Source: an uncultured Chloroflexota bacterium (lineage in GTDB: Bacteria > Chloroflexota > Dehalococcoidia > Lucifugimonadales > CAJWER01). From it: 34,145 nt of DNA. The stretch is from the NCBI GenBank assembly GCA_913030785.1, contig CAJWER010000003.1:1-34145 (forward strand). The letters run 5' to 3'. A program made the translations under genes and the position numbers. The notes under the pieces were generated by a model. That model ran no database searches. It was not told the DNA's origin and worked only from the letters and a program-made list of their open reading frames with translations. Of the stretch, positions 17,027 through 24,434 are shown piece after piece (position 1 is the first letter of the stretch; each line of letters begins with the position of its first letter).

Positions 17027-17644
17027 TTGGCCGAAGCAACCGCGGCAATACACGCAGAGCACGAAGAGACCTCCACGGGTCTGAATAGCAGGAAGTTGCT
17101 CATGTGGGCCTTCCTGGGTTCAGACTGCATGTTCTTTGGCTCGCTCATCGCGACATACGTGGTCTACCAGGGAAAGAGCCTCAAGGGCCCGTTCCCTGAA
17201 GATGTATTCAGTATCCCTGTCACGTCTGTGAGCACATTCGTGCTGCTGATGAGCAGTATGAGTATGGTTCTGGCCTACGCGGCGCTCAGGCAGGGGAGTA
17301 TCAAGTCGTTCCGCATCTGGATATTCTCGACGGCGATCCTGGGCATGACCTTCCTGGGCTTTCAGGTCTTCGAGTTCCGGGACTTTGTGCACGAGGGTCT
17401 GACACTGAAGACCAACCTGTTCGGAACGACCTTCTTTACCCTGACGGGGTTCCACGGCGCCCACGTTACGCTTGGAGTGATCTGGCTGCTTTCCCTGGGA
17501 TTCCACTCCTTCAAGGGCGGAATAACACCCGATAATCACCTTGACGTCGACTTGGCAGCGCTGTACTGGCATTTTGTGGACGTTGTTTGGATCATCATAT
17601 TCACAGTGGTGTACCTGTTCGGGGTGTTCCCCGGGCTAAATTAG
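17027..17644 (+). CDS. coxC: Cytochrome c oxidase subunit III
   Basis: 205 aa, five-helix form. Residues GSDCMFFGSLIATYVVYQ near the N-terminus, FHGAHVTLGVIWLL and the C-terminal WHFVDVVWIIIFTVVYL are the family signature. TTG start 14 bases after coxA, with GGAG about 9 bases upstream. It stabilises subunit I and its proton uptake. Tight spacing shows co-transcription with coxA. Confidence 0.94.
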   Translation: MAEATAAIHAEHEETSTGLNSRKLLMWAFLGSDCMFFGSLIATYVVYQGKSLKGPFPEDVFSIPVTSVSTFVLLMSSMSMVLAYAALRQGSIKSFRIWIFSTAILGMTFLGFQVFEFRDFVHEGLTLKTNLFGTTFFTLTGFHGAHVTLGVIWLLSLGFHSFKGGITPDNHLDVDLAALYWHFVDVVWIIIFTVVYLFGVFPGLN

Positions 17645-17743
17645 TAGTGATGTACTGAGGGAGATGGTTCCGACCTGATCTCTCGATGGCGAGACCTCCG
17701 AGCAGACGGTTTCAGGACGGCAGCGTAAGGAAGCAAGCGCGAC

Positions 17744-18064
17744 ATGGCACAAGAACCAGGAACAGAAGCACAGGGAGCAGCGGTCCATACGGGGCACCCA
17801 ACGCCTTTCACCTATTTCAAGGTGGCGATGATCCTGTCGACTATTACCGCCGTTGAGGTCGGTATTTTCTACATTGAGGATCTGGGGAAAGGGATCATAC
17901 CGATCCTCGTTGTCCTCTCCGCCGCTAAGTTCGCGCTAGTCGCGATGTTCTACATGCACCTGCGGTACGACTCTCGGATATTCACTGGGCTGTTCGTCGG
18001 GGGCATCGCCCTGGCGATCTCCGTCACCCTTGCGGTTCTGGGGCTGTTCCAGTTCTTCGTATAG
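17744..18064 (+). CDS. coxD: Prokaryotic cytochrome c oxidase subunit IV
   Basis: 106 aa, three transmembrane helices, with the family features ITAVEVGIFYIEDLG and KFALVAMFYMHLRYDSR. The N-terminal ~25 residues are soluble and His/Gln/Glu-rich. The 99-base gap after coxC has no clear promoter. Start ATG with AAGGAAG a little far upstream (~12 bases). A small accessory subunit of the oxidase. Confidence 0.88.
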   Translation: MAQEPGTEAQGAAVHTGHPTPFTYFKVAMILSTITAVEVGIFYIEDLGKGIIPILVVLSAAKFALVAMFYMHLRYDSRIFTGLFVGGIALAISVTLAVLGLFQFFV

Positions 18065-18098
18065 CGACCAACGGCGAGGTCGAGGAGGAGCGTACCAC

Positions 18099-18929
18099 GT
18101 GGCGGGGTCGATCTGGTTTCATTGGCATGCCCACCCTGACGCTCTGATCGGTCTGGCGATCGTCCAAGGCCTGTATCTCTTTGGAGTTGGTCCTTTGAGG
18201 CAGAGATACGGCCTCGCCGAGAGTGTCGAACCGCGGCAGGTTGCCACCTTTACGGTTGGCATCATGGTCATCTTCGTGGCGCTGCTTTCGCCACTTCATG
18301 TCCTGAGCGACAGCTACCTGTTCAGCGCCCATATGGTTCAGCACGTGTTGCTGACCCTGGTGGCGCCCCCGTTGCTCATACTGGGCACACCGGATTGGCT
18401 GGTGCGCCGTATCTTGCGGCCCGATCCCTTATTCATCGCCGCCCGCATCGTCACTCACCCGATTGTGGCGATCGTCCTGTTCAACATCATTTTCTCCCTC
18501 TTTCACATGCCCTCGCTGTATAACGTGTCAGTGACGAACCACCTGATCCACATTGTGGAACACCTCGTATTCATAGGCGCTGCGTTGATAATGTGGTGGC
18601 CGCTCGTTAGCACCATGCCAGAGCTACCGCGTCTCTCGTACCCACTTCAGATGGTGTACCTGTTCGGCATGTCGGTGGCCCAGATCGTGGTATTCGGGCC
18701 GGTGACTTTCTCGCAGGAGCCGTTATACCAGTGGTACGTCGATGCGCCACGGCTGTGGTCGCTTACGGCCCTGTCGGACCAGCAAATTGGCGCAGTGATC
18801 ATGAAGGTGGGTGGAGGCGTTCTGTTCATGACGCTGCTGATTGTCGCTTTCTATCGTTGGTACAAGAGTGCGGAAGAGGAGACCGAGCCGGAGCCAGATT
18901 CCCGTGAGCTCTCTCTCCAGCGACACTAG
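18099..18929 (+). CDS. ctaG: Cytochrome c oxidase assembly factor CtaG (caa3 type)
   Basis: 276 aa from GTG 18099, chosen because AGGAGG lies ~10 bases upstream; a longer frame back to 18030 would overlap coxD and adds a Ser/Arg-rich, non-conserved tail. Multi-helix membrane protein of the caa3_CtaG family: FHWHAHPDALIGL, HVLSDSYLFSAHMVQHVLL, IFSLFHMPSLYN and HIVEHLVFIGAALIMWW carry the conserved His/Met pattern expected for copper handling. Required for assembly of the CuB centre of caa3 oxidases in Bacillus (family knowledge). It is followed by a small membrane protein and a SCO homologue. Confidence 0.9.
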   Translation: MAGSIWFHWHAHPDALIGLAIVQGLYLFGVGPLRQRYGLAESVEPRQVATFTVGIMVIFVALLSPLHVLSDSYLFSAHMVQHVLLTLVAPPLLILGTPDWLVRRILRPDPLFIAARIVTHPIVAIVLFNIIFSLFHMPSLYNVSVTNHLIHIVEHLVFIGAALIMWWPLVSTMPELPRLSYPLQMVYLFGMSVAQIVVFGPVTFSQEPLYQWYVDAPRLWSLTALSDQQIGAVIMKVGGGVLFMTLLIVAFYRWYKSAEEETEPEPDSRELSLQRH

Positions 18930-19049
18930 CGCTCGGGTCTGGGGGCGTTTAGGGAAACAAGCTATCTTGAAGCGACAGGATCACCGTTGCGCAAACGATG
19001 AACAATGATAAGGGGCCCATCAAGAGGCTCGGCGAAAGGAAAGAAATCG

Positions 19050-19247
19050 ATGAAGATGAACAATAGAGCGTTGTTATTTCCCTTGCTGTCGATACTAGTA
19101 GTGGCCGTCTTTGCTGTGGGGTTGGGTGTCATCTTCATTTTGCTCCATGAGATATCTGAGTGGGCAGTGATTGGACTAGGATCGGCGTTGGTGGTTGTAG
19201 TTCCCGCGGCCGCTGCCCTGGGGCAACGGATGGTGGAGAAGGCCTAG
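19050..19247 (+). CDS. Small membrane protein between ctaG and sco, unknown
   Basis: 65 aa from ATG 19050, preceded by AAAGGAAAG; a longer frame from 19005 has no ribosome-binding site. Two hydrophobic segments (~6-28 and ~35-55: LLFPLLSILVVAVFAVGLG and WAVIGLGSALVVVVPAAAAL) with a short charged turn. Its position between two oxidase-assembly genes suggests a role in the oxidase or its assembly, but no family is recognised. Confidence 0.6.
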   Translation: MKMNNRALLFPLLSILVVAVFAVGLGVIFILLHEISEWAVIGLGSALVVVVPAAAALGQRMVEKA

Positions 19248-19264
19248 CCTCGGCCAGCGCCGGT

Positions 19265-19915
19265 ATGCGCCTGCTGCCCGTATTGGTTATTGTCGCCTCG
19301 CTGTTTGCTTTGGTCGCCGCTGCCTGCTCCAGTGATGAGCCGCTGCAAGGCACGGTGCTGGATGGCGACGAGGCTCCTCCCTTTAAGCTCCGGAACCATC
19401 TCGATGTGCCGAAGTCACTTGATGACTACACCGCCGACGTCGTTCTGGTGAGCTTCCTCTACACCTACTGCCCTGATCTGTGCCCGGCAATAACGGGCCA
19501 CCTGCGCACTGCCCACGAGTTGCTCCTTGACGATGCGACGCGGGTGGACTTCGTCGTCATCAGTGTCGATCCCGAGAGGGACACCGTAGAACGAGCCCAT
19601 GAGTATTCTGAGCAGTGGAGCATGCTCGACAGGTGGGACTTCCTCGTGGGCGAGGCGGATGTGCTGGCACCAATCTGGGCGAACTACTTCCTGGACCCCC
19701 AGCAGTTCGAATGGACTCGGACAGAGCCTGCAGCTCCGGCAGGGCAGTCTGAGGCTAGCGCTGACTCGCTCAGACGCCAGATCGCTACGCAATACGAGGT
19801 TGGTCACCAGGCGCCCGTCTACCTGCTGGATAAGCAGCATCGCATGCGAGTCCTGTTCACATCGCCGCTGAACCCGCGCGAAATCGTCCACGACATCCAA
19901 GCACTGCTGGACTAG
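19265..19915 (+). CDS. sco: SCO1/SenC-family copper chaperone lipoprotein
   Basis: 216 aa from ATG 19265 (weak Shine-Dalgarno, but the signal peptide starts there). Lipobox-like AAAC ends the signal. Thioredoxin-like fold with copper ligands C69-P-D-L-C73 in the CxxxC motif (TYCPDLCP), VISVDPERD and the conserved His in VGHQAPVYLLD. SCO proteins load copper into the CuA site of subunit II, here the CoxB of the same cluster. An insert of ~20 residues before the His is Ala/Ser-rich. Confidence 0.9.
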   Translation: MRLLPVLVIVASLFALVAAACSSDEPLQGTVLDGDEAPPFKLRNHLDVPKSLDDYTADVVLVSFLYTYCPDLCPAITGHLRTAHELLLDDATRVDFVVISVDPERDTVERAHEYSEQWSMLDRWDFLVGEADVLAPIWANYFLDPQQFEWTRTEPAAPAGQSEASADSLRRQIATQYEVGHQAPVYLLDKQHRMRVLFTSPLNPREIVHDIQALLD

Positions 19916-20068
19916 CGCTACGACGCTGCGGCGCTGCGCGCGCTTAGGGGGGCGGGGCTGGTGCTTACGTGATCTGGGCTCGTGTCGCGTGTTGTGATTC
20001 CAATGAACTTTTTCACGATTCAGATATCTGACGGGACGGCGCTGGACGTGAATCGAAGTGAGGTGATG

Positions 20069-20710
20069 ATGACCGACCTGAGCACCACGTTGTTGCTGGT
20101 TCGGCACGGCCAGGCGAGGGCTGAGGATGGGTCATACGGGCCAGATACGCCGCTTAGTGAGCTGGGTGTGCGCCAATCAGAGGCGCTGGCGGACGCGTTG
20201 GCGGGGGATGCCGCCCTCACACATGTCTATGCAAGTCCACTTCCTCGTGCTGCGCAGACCGCAGGGCCGCTATGCGAGAGGCTTGGACTAGTTGCGCGGC
20301 TCGATGAGCGCCTGGCCGAGTTCGAGTTTGGAGTGACCACAGTGTCGGCGATGGGGCAGAGACCGGATCTGCTTTTTTGGCGTCCCGAGCAATCGGGAAC
20401 CGATGGGGGAGAGACACTCGGGGCGTTCGCCATCCGGGTAGCGGACTTCCTCGACGAGGTGGTCTCGCGGCACGCCGGAGAGTGCGTGGCAGTCGTTTCT
20501 CATGCCGGTGTAATCGACGCGAGTCTCAGGTGGGCTGTTGGCCTCGGCCCCGATACGTTATGGCAGCACGAGTTCGAGATAGACAATTGTTCCATTGCCG
20601 AGTTGCAGGTGTGGAATGGGGGCCGTATCAGCGGAGGTTCGCCACGCTATGTATCCGTGCGCCGTGTGGGCGACGTAGCGCACCTGGGTGAACTGGTCAG
20701 CGGGGTGTAG
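20069..20710 (+). CDS. Histidine phosphatase superfamily protein (phosphoglycerate mutase-like)
   Basis: 213 aa. RHG motif LLLVRHGQAR at the N-terminus, LSELGVRQSEAL, YASPLPRAAQTA, and the second catalytic His in VVSHAGVIDASLRW. Phospho-histidine chemistry on an unidentified substrate. The open frame extends to 19982, but the extra 29 residues are unlike the family; ATG 20069 follows AAGTGAGG and is taken as the start (ATG 20066 adjacent). It is convergent with the mini zinc-ribbon gene across a 9-bp hairpin. Confidence 0.85.
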   Translation: MTDLSTTLLLVRHGQARAEDGSYGPDTPLSELGVRQSEALADALAGDAALTHVYASPLPRAAQTAGPLCERLGLVARLDERLAEFEFGVTTVSAMGQRPDLLFWRPEQSGTDGGETLGAFAIRVADFLDEVVSRHAGECVAVVSHAGVIDASLRWAVGLGPDTLWQHEFEIDNCSIAELQVWNGGRISGGSPRYVSVRRVGDVAHLGELVSGV

Positions 20711-20739
20711 CCCCCACTGGCCAGAAACGCGATGCACTT

Positions 20740-20761
20740 ATCCTAGTCAGTCGACTAGGAT
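20740..20761. terminator. Hairpin between convergent genes
   Basis: ATCCTAGTC (20740-20748), loop AGTC, GACTAGGAT (20753-20761). It overlaps the stop codon of the minus-strand zinc-ribbon gene and lies 30 bases after the phosphatase stop. No T-tract on either side. Confidence 0.4.
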
Positions 20762-20973
20762 GGAGAAATCCCATCTGAGTCGGATGGGTAGAAGCCGCAT
20801 TGCATGCACTGCACGTAGGTTTCTTCCATGTCCGAGGCTGAGACGAGGTCGCCCCCGCAACGAGGGCAGCCCTTGAGCCAGAACGCCGCAGTTTCCCTGA
20901 TGACCGGTACGCGGGATACAAGCGTCTCTTTGGCTAGCTCTGTGTCGATTCCGATGGTTGCTGTCTCATTCAT
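20755..20973 (-). CDS. Small zinc-ribbon protein
   Basis: 72 aa if started at the ATG 20973-20971. Residues 1-35 are amphipathic (IDTELAKETLVSRVPVIRET) and the rest carry two cysteine pairs, CPRCGGDL and CMQCGFYP, in zinc-ribbon spacing. The open frame continues upstream to 21285 (176 codons), but that part is Arg/Ser-rich, covers the promoter of the next plus-strand gene and is probably not coding. No clear Shine-Dalgarno; a TATGAT 6 bases before the ATG would fit a leaderless message. Function unknown. Confidence 0.55.
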   Translation of the reverse strand: MNETATIGIDTELAKETLVSRVPVIRETAAFWLKGCPRCGGDLVSASDMEETYVQCMQCGFYPSDSDGISPS

Positions 20974-21115
20974 GATGCGATCATATTGCACCCATGCTCG
21001 CCGGTTCGCATCACCCAATAGGGCGATTGTGAGGGGTGAGGATAGGGCTAGCCCTCCACGACGACACCTACTCTCCCGCCATTCAGCCCAGCCCTTTGGG
21101 TGAGCGCAGCACCCA

Positions 21116-21144
21116 TTGACAGCGAATTGGGCCGTCGGTATCGT
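21116..21144 (+). promoter_or_regulatory. Promoter of the TIM-barrel gene
   Basis: Consensus -35 TTGACA (21116-21121), 17-base spacer, -10 TATCGT (21139-21144). Expected transcription start ~21151, immediately before the hairpin at 21152-21182. Confidence 0.65.
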
Positions 21145-21151
21145 TGTTTTG

Positions 21152-21182
21152 CTCACGAGGAGCGACTCGAAAACCTCGTGAG
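21152..21182 (+). promoter_or_regulatory. 5'-end hairpin in the leader of the TIM-barrel gene
   Basis: CTCACGAGG (21152-21160), 13-base loop, CCTCGTGAG (21174-21182). It would form at the extreme 5' end of the mRNA, a position known to protect transcripts from decay; no T-tract follows, so it is not a terminator. Confidence 0.45.
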
Positions 21183-21217
21183 ACAAACCGGCGCGGATGC
21201 CGGCCCTGAGGAATCCT

Positions 21218-23008
21218 ATGTCACGCACCTCTACCTTTGTCCTGTCAGCTACCGTGGACTTCCCCGATGACGTCGGATATGGCACTTACACACCCGAGCT
21301 GCTCAACCAGATGATGGCGCAACTCAAGGAGCTTGGCGTGACTCGGGTCTACTGGCTCTATTACGGTGACGTGGACCAGGACTCGTACGGGGCTGGGAAC
21401 CTGATCGACCACTCGATTTTTCCGTACGGCACGCAGACGCTCGCTAATATCGGTGAACCACTAAAGGCCGCCGTGCCGTTCGCCCATGCCCACGGCCTGG
21501 AGATTTACGGAGTACTCAAGCCCTATAACGGCGGTATCGCAGGCACATATCCCGAGGGCGCCAAGGAAAGCAGCGCATCGACTGTGACGCGAATAGGCGG
21601 CTCTCTATGGCAGGCGATCCCATTCGTGGAGCGGCACCCTGACACGCGAGTGCGCCGACGACCGCTGGCTGCCCCGCCTGACCTGGAGTCGACGGCGATC
21701 CGCAAGATACGGCTTCTCAAGCGTGACGACTCGCCGACCAGGGTACGAGGAGAGGACATCCAGATATGGACCAGCGAGAGCAATTTCAGATATCAGCGCA
21801 AACTGATCGATTTCAGCGTGACGGAGGCTGTGGAGCCCGCGCCTCGTGACGTGAGGGACTACTACGGCGACCTGGTCACGGCGAAAGGCGCGCCGGTGCG
21901 CACCCTTACCATCGAGGGACTGGACCTATCGGAGAGGTACGTCGCGGTCACAACGGGCCTGAAGGGCCAGGGCGATTTCGTCAACACTGCCGTGGGGATG
22001 GTGGAAGCCTACGGTCCTGGGCCAGAGCCGCTGCCGGTGGTCGTGGCAACCCGAGGAGCGATATGGGGCAGGCCCCGCGACTTTCGGGAGTACGGCCTCG
22101 ATTTCGACTGCGGACTGGGGACGCACCCGATGCCCTTCGACGACCAGAACGACGCGGGGGATGATAGCAGTCGATGGAGCTCGATGTTGACCGGGGGGCT
22201 GATAGCCTTCGCCCGTGGGAAGAATGAGTACCTGGCGTGCACCCCTTGCGAGGCCTACCCGGAAGTCAGGCGCCTGTGGTCCGGATGGGTTCAGAGCTTA
22301 ATAGACGCGGGCGTGGATGGTATCGACGTTCGAATCTCGGCCCATGGGAGCCTGACGGACGAGTCCGCCGAGTACGGGTACAATCCACCTATTGTCGAGG
22401 AGTTTACGGAGCGGTATGGCGTTGGGCCCACGGGTAGTGCCACAGACCTGGCGAGGCTGGCGGAGTTGCGCGGCGATCACTTCACTTCGTTCATCCGGGA
22501 GACGAGCGAGGCGATACGTGGTGCTGGAGGCAAGATGCAGATCCACGTTCACACCGAGGCTTTCGGCCCCGATCCTTGCCACGGGCAGATGATGGGTTTC
22601 CCTGACAACATCCGCTTTGACTGGAAATCGTGGGTAGAGGACGGACTGCTCGACGGGGTTACATATAGAATGAGTTGGTTCGAGGGCCTTGAAGACCCGC
22701 CTGAGAGCCCCCCGGAGCGGAGCCGTCTAGTCAACGCGCTGGCCGAACCCTACGCGGCGGAGTCTCTGGACGCTCTGGTGGACGCAGGGGTTCCTGCATA
22801 CCTGAATCGCTATATAGACCGGTCCGTGGGAGTCGAGGAGTACCTATCAGATCTGGAGCAGGTCTACGGCGACGAGCGGTTTAGCGGATTCGATCTGTAC
22901 GAGTTCTCGCTAATGGCACAGGCTGCGCCTGATGGAACTGCGCTGAACTCCTACAAGGGGCGCATGGAGATGATCCGTGACAAGGCAAGCGAGTTGGGGC
23001 TGGTGTAG
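21218..23008 (+). CDS. Large TIM-barrel (glycoside-hydrolase-like) protein with beta insert, unknown
   Basis: 596 aa from ATG 21218, 7 bases after GAGGA; ATG 21197 is an in-frame alternative. The first ~110 residues look like the start of a beta/alpha barrel (ELLNQMMAQLKELGVTRVYW, AAVPFAHAHGLEIYGVLKPY). Residues ~155-300 are beta-rich and may be an inserted carbohydrate-binding-like sandwich (IRKIRLLKRD, DIQIWTSESNFRYQRKL). The barrel resumes with WVQSLIDAGVDGIDVRISAHG, GGKMQIHVHTEAFG and VDAGVPAYLNRYID. No secretion signal. It resembles the broad family-10-like glycosyl hydrolase group; no catalytic pair can be named. Convergent with the FAH gene, 27 bases away. Confidence 0.7.
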   Translation: MSRTSTFVLSATVDFPDDVGYGTYTPELLNQMMAQLKELGVTRVYWLYYGDVDQDSYGAGNLIDHSIFPYGTQTLANIGEPLKAAVPFAHAHGLEIYGVLKPYNGGIAGTYPEGAKESSASTVTRIGGSLWQAIPFVERHPDTRVRRRPLAAPPDLESTAIRKIRLLKRDDSPTRVRGEDIQIWTSESNFRYQRKLIDFSVTEAVEPAPRDVRDYYGDLVTAKGAPVRTLTIEGLDLSERYVAVTTGLKGQGDFVNTAVGMVEAYGPGPEPLPVVVATRGAIWGRPRDFREYGLDFDCGLGTHPMPFDDQNDAGDDSSRWSSMLTGGLIAFARGKNEYLACTPCEAYPEVRRLWSGWVQSLIDAGVDGIDVRISAHGSLTDESAEYGYNPPIVEEFTERYGVGPTGSATDLARLAELRGDHFTSFIRETSEAIRGAGGKMQIHVHTEAFGPDPCHGQMMGFPDNIRFDWKSWVEDGLLDGVTYRMSWFEGLEDPPESPPERSRLVNALAEPYAAESLDALVDAGVPAYLNRYIDRSVGVEEYLSDLEQVYGDERFSGFDLYEFSLMAQAAPDGTALNSYKGRMEMIRDKASELGLV

Positions 23009-23035
23009 GCGGCTCTCAGTCGCGTGTCCAATTCG

Positions 23036-23944
23036 CTATACCACCACTACGTCGTTCTCCAGCGTGCCGATGCCCTGAATCTCGATAGTCACGATATCAC
23101 CCTCTGCCAGAGTGAAGTCGGGCGGCGGCACGACGGGCGTGCCGGTGAGGACAGCGGTCATGTTGGGGATGGTGTTGTGACGGTGGAGCCAGTCCGACAG
23201 CTCTTCGCACGTCCGCGCCATCAGCGATGTTGATGTTTCCCCGCTGAATACCTCAGCCCCGTCCCTTGACACGATGCAGCGCACCGACAGGTCGTGGGGG
23301 TCACCGATGGCCTCTGGAGTAACGAAACAGGGGCCGATGGCGCAGGATCGGTCGTACACCTTGGCCTGGGGCAGGTACAGCGGATTCTCTCCCTCGATGG
23401 ACCGACTGCTCATATCGTTGCCTATGGTATATCCGACGATCTCGCCCTTGTACGTTACGAAGGCCAGCTCCGGCTCGGGGACGTTCCATGCCGAGTCCGG
23501 GCGTATGCCGACGGACTCAAATGGGCCGAGACATCGCTCGGAGGTGGCTTTCAGGAACAACTCCGGCCGTTTGGCCGCGTAGACTTTGGAGTAGACATCG
23601 GGTGTGTCGGACTCTCGTCTCCGCTCCATCTCACTGCTCTTGTACGTGACGCCGGCGGCCCAAACCTCTGGGGGATCGAAGGGCCGGTCTAGTAGGAACT
23701 CGCCGCTTCCGTTTCGGGAGTCCTCGATGACTTGGGCAAGGTTGTGGGTCTCGGCGCTCGTCCCCTCAAGGAGTCGACCTGTCAGAGCGTCGATGCCTAG
23801 GCCTGACAGCGAAGATACGCGTACGAGCTCCTCGACATCGATTATGTCATCGTCTGCCGATGTCAGGTCGTACAGTTGGCCGTCTCCATTCTCAACGGCC
23901 AGTCTTTGTGAGCCTGCGGTGTCGATCAGCCTGTAGAATTTCAT
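23036..23944 (-). CDS. FAH-family protein, 2-keto-3-deoxy-D-arabinonate dehydratase-like
   Basis: 302 aa. The C-terminal FAH fold has the metal-binding Glu pair in NVPEPELAFV and the Asp in IGNDMSSRSIEGENPLYLPQ. The runs KVYAAKRPELFLKATSERC and YLPQAKVYDRSCAIGPC resemble 2-keto-3-deoxy-arabinonate dehydratase (KdaD) of sugar-acid pathways more than fumarylacetoacetase itself (recalled similarity). Such enzymes dehydrate 2-keto-3-deoxy-pentonates to 2-oxoglutarate semialdehyde with Mg2+. Start ATG 23944 with GGCGGAG about 6 bases upstream. No other pathway gene is adjacent, although a Gfo/Idh oxidoreductase lies 14 kb away. Confidence 0.82.
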   Translation of the reverse strand: MKFYRLIDTAGSQRLAVENGDGQLYDLTSADDDIIDVEELVRVSSLSGLGIDALTGRLLEGTSAETHNLAQVIEDSRNGSGEFLLDRPFDPPEVWAAGVTYKSSEMERRRESDTPDVYSKVYAAKRPELFLKATSERCLGPFESVGIRPDSAWNVPEPELAFVTYKGEIVGYTIGNDMSSRSIEGENPLYLPQAKVYDRSCAIGPCFVTPEAIGDPHDLSVRCIVSRDGAEVFSGETSTSLMARTCEELSDWLHRHNTIPNMTAVLTGTPVVPPPDFTLAEGDIVTIEIQGIGTLENDVVVV

Positions 23945-24209
23945 GGGTTGCTCCGCCAGATGGATGTCGTATGGGACCGTGTCTTTCCTTATGTAAAGGA
24001 GACTGGGGATGATTGGCTGCCTACAGCGGTGTTGTCAGGCTCATCGCAGGATCCGCACGCTTTTCTCAACCATCATACCAGGGCATTTGCTTATTTTTGG
24101 GTCGCGAGCTTGCTCGGCCTGGGAATTTACCGCTACAAACTCCACCAGACTGGCGGCGAGTGTTCTTGGCAGGCAGGTGTGTCCGTGTTGATCGGCGCGT
24201 GCAGCGCCG

Positions 24210-24238
24210 TTGACATTGGGTTAGTTGGGGGCTATCAT
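24210..24238 (+). promoter_or_regulatory. pyrG promoter
   Basis: -35 TTGACA (24210-24215), 17-base spacer, -10 TATCAT (24233-24238); 11 of 12 hexamer positions match consensus. The transcript would start ~24245, about 190 bases before the pyrG ATG. Confidence 0.7.
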
Positions 24239-24311
24239 CTTGCCAGTATTCAAGGGGTGCTAGGGTTGTGACTTCGGTCTATTTCGCCAACTGCGCCGAG
24301 GTTTTGAGTTA

Positions 24312-24330
24312 GATGGCTGGTGCAGCCATC
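24312..24330 (+). promoter_or_regulatory. Hairpin in the pyrG leader
   Basis: GATGGCTG (24312-24319), loop GTG, CAGCCATC (24323-24330). Perfect 8-bp stem in the middle of the untranslated leader, followed by pyrimidine-rich stretches but no T-run. Confidence 0.4.
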
Positions 24331-24434
24331 GTGTGTAAGCGCCTCCCCTTCTCGGACCATCCCCAAAAGCCCTGCAGCCCCCGACCCCTTTTCCGCCCTC
24401 TCGATACTTTGGCGTGTCACGCGGTGGTTGTTCT

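Larger units (their letters stand above)
23945..24434. other. 490-base gap: divergent control region and pyrG leader
   Basis: Contains the promoter at 24210-24238 and a ~190-base leader for pyrG. A 107-codon plus frame (23948-24271) has two hydrophobic stretches but runs across this promoter, lacks a clear ribosome-binding site and matches nothing I know; not called. No RNA gene is recognised. Confidence 0.5.

Noticed and set aside
20974-21285. Upstream extension of the minus-strand zinc-ribbon gene to 176 codons
   Set aside because: Arg/Ser-rich, non-conserved-looking, and overlaps the promoter and leader of the TIM-barrel gene.
23948-24271. 107-codon plus-strand frame with hydrophobic stretches
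   Set aside because: No ribosome-binding site, unrecognised sequence, and its 3' part lies across the consensus pyrG promoter.
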